From contig CANQNP010000011.1 in the NCBI GenBank assembly GCA_947625235.1, forward strand, positions 1 through 36,232: a stretch of DNA of 36,232 bases, read 5' to 3'. The DNA comes from an uncultured Atopobiaceae bacterium. GTDB lineage: Bacteria > Actinomycetota > Coriobacteriia > Coriobacteriales > Atopobiaceae. Shown piece after piece: positions 30,803 through 36,232 of the stretch. Position numbers and translations under genes: made by a program. The notes beneath the pieces are model-generated. The model searched no databases. It was not told where the DNA came from and saw only the letters and a program-made list of their open reading frames with translations. Numbering within the stretch: the stretch's first letter is position 1; the number at the start of each line of letters is the position of its first letter.

Positions 30803-32494
30803 CTAGCTTAGGCCATCCGTGCGGCGAGCGGCGTCGCGCTGGCGCTTCTTCATCGCCTGGGTGCGGAGCTCGCCTTGATCGTTCGGGATGTCGTCCTCGT
30901 CCACGTCCACGATGATGGGCTCTTCGGTGAGTCGCTTCGCCTTGCGCTGCTGCTTATCGGTCTTGTCCTGCTGCCTCTTGGCGCGCTTGGCCGCGCGACG
31001 ACGATCGCGAAGGACCTGCTCAGCGTCCTCGACGGGCGCGTCGGCCCCGTCGGCCTCGCTCGCGGGCGTGCGGGAGGGCTCTCCCGGCAAGGACAGCGAC
31101 TGGCCACTCGCCACGGCCGCGTCCTCGCGCTCCTCGTCGCGCGCGCGATCGAAGATCGAGCGCGCCTCGTCGGCATGGCGGCGGATGAGGTCGGAGATGT
31201 GCACCTCCGAGCCCTGCGGCCGCTTCTGCGCCTTCACCTTGATGTGCTTCGAATCCTCCTCGGGGATGAGGCGGGAGGTGGCGAAGAAGTTGTCGTCGTC
31301 GAGCGCGTCGAAGGAGGGCGCTGGCGAGCCGTCGGGGTGCCTGAAGGGCGTGCCCTGGAAGATGGCCCCGTCATAGGACACGAGCTGGCGATGCGTGCGC
31401 GTCTCGAAGTAGTAGATGAAGACGCCCTTGATGGCGGCTGAGATGGGGATGGAGATGATCATGCCCACGGGGCCGCCGAGCGTCGATCCCACGACGATGG
31501 CGAGGAGCGAGAACGCCGGGTGCACCGAGACGGTCGAGCGCATGATCACGGGCCCGATGATGTTGTCGGTGATGTTCTCGGCGATCACGGCCATGATGAG
31601 CGTCCAGAAGGCGCAGAAGGGGCTCACCGTGAGCGCCGTCACCGTGGCGAGGGCCGCCGAGATGATGGGCCCCACCACGGGGATCACGTGGAGCACGCCC
31701 GTGAGGATGCCCATGAGCATCGCGTAGGGCTGCCCCACGATCCAAAAGCCGAGGCCCGAGAGCACGCCGTCGATCACGCTCGTGATGACCACGCTCTTCA
31801 TGTAGCCGCCCACCGAGCGGGAGAGCACCGCGAAGAGGAGCGTCACGTCCTCCTGGCGATCGGGGCCCGTGATGGTCGCGAGCTCCTTGAAGATGCGCGG
31901 GTAGTCCACCGCGAGCCAGTACGCGAGGATGAGGCCGAGGAAGAACATCATGACGCCGTTCGCGAAGCCCATGATGTTCGGGAGGAGCCCACCGGAGATC
32001 TGCCCGAGGAGGTCGCTCGCGAGCCGCGAGGTAGAGGACGTGATGTAGTCCACGAGTGCCTGGATGTTCTGCTCGATGCCACCGAAGCCGTCCGAGGCGA
32101 GCGCCTGCACCTGCTGGGTGAGCCAGTGCTCGGCCTCGGAGAGGTAGTCCGGCACCTTGCGCAGCAGGCTCACGAGCTGCTCGATGGTGATCGGCCCGAG
32201 GATGGCGATGGCCCCGATGACCACGCCGAGGATGACCACGAGGGCGATGATGGCGCCCACCGGGCGTCCGACCTTTCGATCCTCGAGCCAGTTCACGATG
32301 GGGCTCATGATGAAGCCCACGATGCACCCCACCGCGAGGAACTCGAGCGTGGGGAGCAAGAATCCGAGGGCGTAGAGCGCCGAGGCGAAGATGGCGATGG
32401 CGCCCACGACGATGCCGATGCGCACGAGGCGTCGGCGATCGCGCGCGTCATCGGCTCCGAGCCCGCGCTCTTCTCTCTCCGTCCCTTGGACCAT
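30803..32494 (-). CDS. AI-2E/PerM family membrane protein
   Basis: Polytopic inner-membrane protein of the AI-2E (PerM/TqsA, UPF0118) family; members include an AI-2 exporter and Na+/H+-type antiporters, so the substrate is open. The 563-aa protein has two N-terminal helices (GIVVGAIAIFASALYALGF, then FLAVGCIVGFIMSPIVNWLE), a soluble amphipathic stretch, and several further helices with the family signature region GVLHVIPVVGPIISAA and GPVGMIISIPISAAIKGVF. A hydrophilic C-tail of about 190 residues rich in Arg, Lys and Asp is long for the family. The start is the ATG at 32494 with GGGGGGAG upstream. It lies 19 nt after the sigma gene and may share its transcript. Confidence 0.88.
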   Translation of the reverse strand: MVQGTEREERGLGADDARDRRRLVRIGIVVGAIAIFASALYALGFLLPTLEFLAVGCIVGFIMSPIVNWLEDRKVGRPVGAIIALVVILGVVIGAIAILGPITIEQLVSLLRKVPDYLSEAEHWLTQQVQALASDGFGGIEQNIQALVDYITSSTSRLASDLLGQISGGLLPNIMGFANGVMMFFLGLILAYWLAVDYPRIFKELATITGPDRQEDVTLLFAVLSRSVGGYMKSVVITSVIDGVLSGLGFWIVGQPYAMLMGILTGVLHVIPVVGPIISAALATVTALTVSPFCAFWTLIMAVIAENITDNIIGPVIMRSTVSVHPAFSLLAIVVGSTLGGPVGMIISIPISAAIKGVFIYYFETRTHRQLVSYDGAIFQGTPFRHPDGSPAPSFDALDDDNFFATSRLIPEEDSKHIKVKAQKRPQGSEVHISDLIRRHADEARSIFDRARDEEREDAAVASGQSLSLPGEPSRTPASEADGADAPVEDAEQVLRDRRRAAKRAKRQQDKTDKQQRKAKRLTEEPIIVDVDEDDIPNDQGELRTQAMKKRQRDAARRTDGLS

Positions 32495-32513
32495 GGCTCC
32501 CCCCGAGCCCACC

Positions 32514-33350
32514 CTACGACATCGTGCCGTCGGGGTCGAGCCGATCCTTCACCTTCTTGAGCGTGCGACGGAGGAAGCGCGACACCTGCACCTGCGACAC
32601 GCCGAGCTTGCGCGCGATCTCCACCTGCGTGAGGTTGTCGACGAAGCGCATGCGGATGACCTCCTGCTCGCGCGGCGAGAAGGACTTGATGGTCTCCTCG
32701 ATGACGAGGCGCTCGTCGATGGATTCGAGCTCCTCGTCCTCGGTGGCGTAGCGGTCGATGATGGAGGGGGAATCGTCCTCCTCGGTGCTGCCCGCCTCGA
32801 GCGGCACGGAGCTGTAGGCCCCGGAGGATTCCATGGCCTCCAGCACCTCGTCCACGCTCACGTCGAGCTTCGCGGCGATCTCGTCGACCGTGGGCGAGCG
32901 CTTGAGCTCGACCGTGAGCTCGTCGGTGGCCTGGTTCACCTTCTTCGAGAGCTCCTGGAGGCGCCTCGGCACGCGCACGCTCCAGCCCTTGTCGCGGAAG
33001 TAGCGCTTGATCTCGCCCGTGATCGTGGGCGTGGCGAACGTCGTGAACTCGAGCCCGCGCGAGGGGTCGAAGCGATCGATGGCCTTGATGAGGCCGATGG
33101 AGCCCACCTGCACGAGGTCGTCGAGGGGCTCGCCGCGGTTCTTGTAGCTGCTCGCGAGGAAGCGCACGAGGTTCAGGTGGCTCTCGATGAGCTGGGCGCG
33201 CGCGTCCTCGTCGTCCTTTTCCTTGTAGAGGCGGAAGAGCTCACGCGTGCGCTCCTTGTCCCACGCGAGCTTGCCCCGGCCGGATGCGGCCGAGACCCTG
33301 CGGGCGTGGACCCCCTTGGTTGCGCTCACGGAGGGCTCAGACGAGCTCAC
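32514..33350 (-). CDS. SigB/SigF/SigG-type RNA polymerase sigma factor
   Basis: Group 3 sigma-70 factor of the stress/sporulation type (SigB/SigF). The 278-aa protein has region 2 (LIESHLNLVRFLASSYKN, DDLVQVGSIGLIKAIDRFDP, GLEFTTFATPTITGEIKRYF), region 3 (VRVPRRLQELSKKVNQA, SPTVDEIAAKLDVS) and region 4 (SPREQEVIRMRF, TQVEIARKLGVSQVQVSRFL). Sporulation is not expected in this lineage, so a general stress role is inferred. The start is taken at the GTG at 33350 because GGAG lies 6 nt upstream; a TTG at 33362 has no site. Either start overlaps the end of the RsbW-like gene, coupling the two. Confidence 0.93.
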   Translation of the reverse strand: MSSSEPSVSATKGVHARRVSAASGRGKLAWDKERTRELFRLYKEKDDEDARAQLIESHLNLVRFLASSYKNRGEPLDDLVQVGSIGLIKAIDRFDPSRGLEFTTFATPTITGEIKRYFRDKGWSVRVPRRLQELSKKVNQATDELTVELKRSPTVDEIAAKLDVSVDEVLEAMESSGAYSSVPLEAGSTEEDDSPSIIDRYATEDEELESIDERLVIEETIKSFSPREQEVIRMRFVDNLTQVEIARKLGVSQVQVSRFLRRTLKKVKDRLDPDGTMS

Positions 33351-33741
33351 AGCTGTCTCCAAGGTCGTCGTCGGCGAACGCGCGCTTCACCACGCGCAGG
33401 GTGGACGCCTCGTCATCCACCTCGTACTCGTCGCTCACGGCGGCGAGGATGAGCTCGGCGTAGGAGAAGGAACCCTGGGCGAACTGCTCGGCCTTGGGCT
33501 CGCGATCGCCGAGGCCGAAGGTCATCTCCACCTCGCCCTCATCGACGCCGAAGACGACGTCGAGCGCGTCATCGGTGGTGGCGGAGGCGTAGACGAAGCC
33601 CTCCTCGGCCGCCATGCGCACATCCTCGACGTCGTCGATGGAGAGCCCCGCGACCACCGCGAGGTTCGCCGCGAGCATGCGGATCGATCGTGCGAATCGC
33701 GGCTCAGCGGGCATGCTGAGTTTGACGATGCTCTTTGCCAT
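33337..33741 (-). CDS. RsbW-like anti-sigma factor with degenerate ATP site
   Basis: The 134-aa protein aligns with the RsbW/SpoIIAB serine-kinase anti-sigma family: PAEPRFARSIRMLAANLAVV, then the helix LSIDDVEDVRMAAEEGFVYA. Family members hold the sigma factor inactive and phosphorylate an anti-anti-sigma factor. Here Glu47 of the N-box is kept, but the Mg-binding Asn is Tyr51, the usual G1 motif is replaced by GLGDREPK, and no GLGL-type lid motif follows (SFSYAELILAAVSDEYEV instead). Kinase activity is therefore doubtful. No RsbV/SpoIIAA gene is visible. The start at 33741 has AGGA 8 nt upstream. Gene order and overlap with the sigma gene support a regulatory pair. Confidence 0.75.
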   Translation of the reverse strand: MAKSIVKLSMPAEPRFARSIRMLAANLAVVAGLSIDDVEDVRMAAEEGFVYASATTDDALDVVFGVDEGEVEMTFGLGDREPKAEQFAQGSFSYAELILAAVSDEYEVDDEASTLRVVKRAFADDDLGDSCELV

Positions 33742-33814
33742 GGCGCTTTCCTGCCTTCGCTCGAATGGGTGGAAGAGAGCCGGGCGCCCCACCCGGCCCA
33801 ATGGGGCCTGCCTC

Positions 33815-34420
33815 CTAGGCGGCTTCGGGGGAATCGCCCGCGTCGTCGCCGGAGGAGGGGTACGTGAAGAACCCGTCGTTGGGGGAGTCGCTCGGCTCGG
33901 GCGGGAGCTCGACGCCCACGGCGTCCGCCACCTCGGCGACCTTCTCCTCGAGGGCCACCTTCGCCGCCTTCTCCTGAAGCGCCGGGGCCTCGCGCTTCGG
34001 CGCGATCTTGCGGGAGACCGCCTTGCCGAGCTTGGCGACGGCACCGCCCACGGCCGTGCTCGCCTGCGAGGCGCCCTTCGAGATGGCGTTCGTGGCACTG
34101 ACCGCGCTGCCGGAGATCGTGCTCACGTCCGAGAGGATCGTGTCCACGGTGGTGAGGTCGCCCTTGAGGGCGCCGATCGTCTGGTCGACGTTGTCCACGA
34201 CGGCGGGAAGCGCCTGCAGCGTGGGACGGAGGTCGGAGATCGTCTGGTCGACGTTCGCGAGGATGCCGTCCACCTTCTCGAGCGACGTGCCAAGCTGGTC
34301 GGTGAGGCCGTCGACCTTCTTGCGCAGCTTGCGGATGATGAGGGCACCCTCCACGGCCACCCACACGCACGCCGCAGCGAGGATGCACAGGAACACGACC
34401 AGCACGATGTTCATTTCCAT
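33815..34420 (-). CDS. DUF948-like membrane-anchored protein
   Basis: A 201-aa protein with one N-terminal membrane helix (MNIVLVVFLCILAAACVWVA, about 3-28) followed by a basic stop and a long helical region with the repeated unit VDxILxxVDQTIxxL (about residues 45-110), typical of the DUF948 family. The C-terminal 40 residues are acidic and Pro-rich. B. subtilis YtxG, a DUF948 protein, belongs to the SigB stress regulon, which fits its place upstream of the RsbW-like and sigma genes. The start at 34420 has GAGGAG about 6 nt upstream. Function is unknown; a surface or envelope-stress role is inferred from topology and context. Confidence 0.78.
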   Translation of the reverse strand: MEMNIVLVVFLCILAAACVWVAVEGALIIRKLRKKVDGLTDQLGTSLEKVDGILANVDQTISDLRPTLQALPAVVDNVDQTIGALKGDLTTVDTILSDVSTISGSAVSATNAISKGASQASTAVGGAVAKLGKAVSRKIAPKREAPALQEKAAKVALEEKVAEVADAVGVELPPEPSDSPNDGFFTYPSSGDDAGDSPEAA

Positions 34421-34441
34421 GGTTCTCTCCTCGGCTCTTGG

Positions 34442-34457
34442 GGTCGCCCGTGCGACC
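34442..34457 (-). promoter_or_regulatory. Small hairpin in the leader of the DUF948 gene
   Basis: GGTCGC and GCGACC form a 6-bp stem with a 4-nt loop, about 21 nt before the start codon and just upstream of the ribosome site. No U-run follows. Short stems of this kind are expected by chance fairly often in GC-rich DNA. Confidence 0.3.
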
Positions 34458-34479
34458 GCGAAAAGCACATATCGCTCAG

Positions 34480-34508
34480 AGTGTACCCTCACTTGGCCGC
34501 ATCGAAGC
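34480..34508 (-). promoter_or_regulatory. Possible promoter for the DUF948-RsbW-sigma operon
   Basis: Two readings exist in the gap after rarA. One is a SigB-like promoter, GCTTCG (plus 34503-34508), 14-nt spacer, GGGTAC (34483-34488), against the consensus GTTT/GGGTAT; this would imply autoregulation. The other is a housekeeping -10 TACACT (34480-34485) without a clear -35. Both are motif matches only. Confidence 0.28.
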
Positions 34509-34514
34509 AGCGGT

Positions 34515-35891
34515 TTAGCCTTGATCCTCGCCCGTCTCCCGCTCAGCGCGATCCCGGCTCGTGGCCTCCTCGCGCCACGCCTCCCAGCCGCGCTCCGTGG
34601 GCTTCCAGAAGGCGCCGCGCTCGAGGCCCTCGGGAAGGTAGCGCTGCTCCACCCATCCCCCGGGGTAGCTGTGGGGATAGAGGTAGCGCCCATAGTTTTC
34701 CGAGCCCGGGCGATGGCGATCCCGAAGCGGATCGGGCACCTCGCGCCTCCCACCCTCGCGCACCTCCCGCTGCGCCGCGTCGATGCCGGCGACGACGGCG
34801 TTCGACTTCGGCGCGAGGGCGAGGTAGACGGCCGCCTGGGCGAGGTTGATGCGGCACTCGGGATAGCCGATGACCTCGGCCGCCTTGAAGGCCGCCTCGG
34901 CCACGAGGATGGCCTGCGGATCGGCGTTGCCGATGTCCTCCGAGGCGCAGATGAGGATGCGACGCGCGATGAAGCGCGGGTCCTCGCCGCCTTCGATCAT
35001 CCGCGCGAGCCAGTAGAGCGCCGCGTCGGGGTCGCTGCCCCGCATGGACTTGATGAACGCCGAGACCACGTCGTAGTGGTAGTCGCCGCCCTTATCGAAG
35101 GGCAGGCCCCGGCGAGGATTCGCCTCGAGGACCTCGCGCGCGCCGATCTCGATGGGCCCTGCGACCTCGGGCGCGAGCGAGCCGTCGGGGCTCGCGAGCT
35201 GCGCGGCGAGCTCGAGCGTGGTGAGGGCGGCGCGCGCGTCGCCCGCCGCGAGCGTCACGATCTCGCTTGTGGCCTCGGGCGTGAGCGCGAAGGCGCCGGC
35301 GAGCCCGCGCGGCGAGGCGGCGGCCTCTGCCACGATCGCGCGGATGGCGTCGTCTGAGAGGGCCTTCAGCTCCACGACACGCGAGCGCGAGAGAAGCGCG
35401 CTGTTCACCTCGAAGTACGGGTTTTCCGTCGTGGCGCCGATGAGGATGACGGTGCGGTCCTCCACGGCGTGGAGGAGGGCGTCTTGCTGCGAGCGATTGA
35501 AGCGGTGGATCTCGTCCACGAAGAGGATCGTGCGCCTGCCCGTGGCGAGGAGGCGCTCCTTGGCCGCGTCGATCTCGGCGCGAAGGTCCCTCACGGTGCC
35601 GGTGACGGCGGATACCTCGACGAAGGCCGCGTCGGTGGTGTGCGCGACGATGCGCGCGAGCGTGGTCTTGCCCGTGCCCGCGGGGCCGAAGAGGATGACG
35701 GAGAAGAGCGCGTCGTGCTCGATCGCGCGACGAAGCCACGAGCCCTCGCCCACGGCCTCCTCCTGGCCCACGAAGGCGTCGAGGGTCTCGGGGCGCACGC
35801 GCGCGGCGAGGGGCGCGTTGGCCGCGAGCACGCGCTCCTCCTCGCCGCTGAAGAGGTCGGGGCTTGATGGGTTGGGACGCGCGGAAGCCAT
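34515..35891 (-). CDS. rarA: Replication-associated recombination protein RarA (MgsA)
   Basis: AAA+ ATPase of the RarA/MgsA/WRNIP1 family acting at stalled replication forks. The 458-aa protein has LFSGEEERVLAANAPLAARV then RPETLDAFVGQEEAVG at the N-terminus, Walker A GPAGTGKTTLAR, Walker B ILFVDEIHRFNRSQQDALL, sensor 1 GATTENPYFEVN, and the C-terminal tetramerisation region with KGGDYHYDVVSAFIKSMRGS, ASEDIGNADP and YPHSYPGGWVEQRYLP. The start at the ATG at 35891 is preferred over a GTG at 35924 because a GAGGAAAG site lies upstream of the former. It lies 94 nt before the DUF948 gene. Confidence 0.96.
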   Translation of the reverse strand: MASARPNPSSPDLFSGEEERVLAANAPLAARVRPETLDAFVGQEEAVGEGSWLRRAIEHDALFSVILFGPAGTGKTTLARIVAHTTDAAFVEVSAVTGTVRDLRAEIDAAKERLLATGRRTILFVDEIHRFNRSQQDALLHAVEDRTVILIGATTENPYFEVNSALLSRSRVVELKALSDDAIRAIVAEAAASPRGLAGAFALTPEATSEIVTLAAGDARAALTTLELAAQLASPDGSLAPEVAGPIEIGAREVLEANPRRGLPFDKGGDYHYDVVSAFIKSMRGSDPDAALYWLARMIEGGEDPRFIARRILICASEDIGNADPQAILVAEAAFKAAEVIGYPECRINLAQAAVYLALAPKSNAVVAGIDAAQREVREGGRREVPDPLRDRHRPGSENYGRYLYPHSYPGGWVEQRYLPEGLERGAFWKPTERGWEAWREEATSRDRAERETGEDQG

Positions 35892-35942
35892 GGCCTCGCT
35901 TTCCTCGTGGGGGACGTGGGCCACGATAGTAGCGCTCGCGCC

Positions 35943-36232
35943 CTACACCCGGCGCGTGTCGTTTCTGCGCAGGTGCAGCTCCTGGAAGCCGCGAGCGGCG
36001 CGCCAACACTCGGAGAACGCGAGCGCCGCCTCGCGGTTCGCGGCCGCGCTCGTGCCGAGTATGCGAAGGACGCAGCCGCCCCCCTCCATGGCGCTGATGC
36101 CGAACCTCGTCTTCTCCTCTCCCACGCCCCTCGAGGCGAGGAAGGCGCCCACCTCCTCGCGCGCGCCCGAGATGAACGCCTCGTCCACCTCCTCGTCGAC
36201 GAGGATCGCGGAATCGAGGTTCGTGAAGCCCT
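35943..36232 (-). CDS. Unrecognised protein, C-terminal part (cut by window edge)
   Basis: An open minus-strand frame enters from the right edge and ends at a TAG at 35943, giving at least 95 codons. The visible part reads GFTNLDSAILVDEEVDEAF at the edge, then a helix with REEVGAFLASRGVGEEKTRF, and ends with AFSECWRAARGFQELHL. Codon use (G/C at third positions) matches the neighbours, so it is likely a real gene. A GTG at 36188 could be a start, but the frame stays open upstream and shows no ribosome site there. I do not recognise the family. It lies 51 nt before rarA. Confidence 0.6.
   Translation of the reverse strand, partial: GFTNLDSAILVDEEVDEAFISGAREEVGAFLASRGVGEEKTRFGISAMEGGGCVLRILGTSAAANREAALAFSECWRAARGFQELHLRRNDTRRV

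Noticed and set aside
28081..30915. Very long plus-strand open frame (over 900 codons) opposite alaS
   Set aside because: It is a mirror of alaS caused by GC-rich codons. The product is a low-complexity mix of Arg, Ala, Glu, His and Val without any recognisable domain, while the minus strand encodes a complete AlaS.
33779..33797. GCCGGG/CCCGGC stem between the DUF948 and RsbW-like genes as a terminator
   Set aside because: Only 6 bp with a 7-nt loop and only a mixed pyrimidine stretch after it; too weak in GC-rich DNA to call.
1..36232. CRISPR array, tRNA, rRNA, insertion sequence or toxin-antitoxin pair
   Set aside because: Looked for on both strands; no spaced identical repeats, no cloverleaf or rRNA sequence, no transposase and no small paired toxin/antitoxin genes were found.

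Overview
The window is GC-rich bacterial chromosome with very dense gene packing. Every gene I can support lies on the minus strand, so transcription runs from position 36232 down to 1. Many neighbours overlap by ATGA or GTGA, and GTG starts are common (ftsQ, ftsI, the Xer gene, nadK, tlyA, nusB, efp, ruvX, and probably the sigma gene). The gene set points to a high-GC Gram-positive anaerobe-type actinobacterium, most likely class Coriobacteriia (Olsenella/Atopobium-like). The signs are an orphan mannose-family EIIA, Asp23 next to nusB, a SigB/SigF-type sigma factor beside an RsbW-like protein, and a dcw cluster without ftsA. The lineage is inferred from gene content and order, not from a database search. 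It is core chromosome: I see no insertion sequence, prophage, CRISPR array, tRNA or rRNA.

Layout in transcription order. (1) 36232-30803: end of an unrecognised gene, rarA, then a stress-type module (DUF948-like membrane protein, RsbW-like protein, SigB-type sigma factor), then a PerM/AI-2E family membrane protein. (2) 30717-24002: alaS, ruvX, mltG, a YqeG-type HAD phosphatase, a short prepilin peptidase and an AroB-family protein that has lost its catalytic residues. (3) 23983-17093: M24 peptidase, orphan PTS EIIA, efp, asp23/yqhY, nusB, xseB, tlyA, nadK, recN. This resembles the pepQ-efp-yqhY-nusB-xseA-xseB-tlyA-recN order known from Bacillus, but without xseA. (4) 16872-14265: pyrG and a Xer-type tyrosine recombinase. 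(5) 14098-1: the dcw division and cell-wall cluster, mraZ-rsmH-ftsL-ftsI-murF-mraY-murD-ftsW-murG-murC-ftsQ-ftsZ. Its leader has a good promoter overlapped by three tandem 10-nt MraZ-type repeats. murE, murB and ftsA are absent from the cluster.

Together the dcw genes make the lipid-linked peptidoglycan precursor (MurF, MurD, MurC, MraY, MurG) and the septal machine (FtsL, FtsQ, FtsW, FtsI, FtsZ). MltG upstream would set glycan strand length. The rest is translation and RNA (AlaS, EF-P, NusB, TlyA, RsmH), DNA repair (RarA, RecN, RuvX, XseB) and nucleotide/cofactor synthesis (PyrG, NadK).

No clearly new multi-gene defence or mobile system is visible. The most unusual items are the intact but catalytically stripped AroB homologue, an RsbW-like protein lacking the ATP-binding residues of its family, and perfect inverted repeats without U-tracts upstream of ftsZ, ftsL and pyrG.
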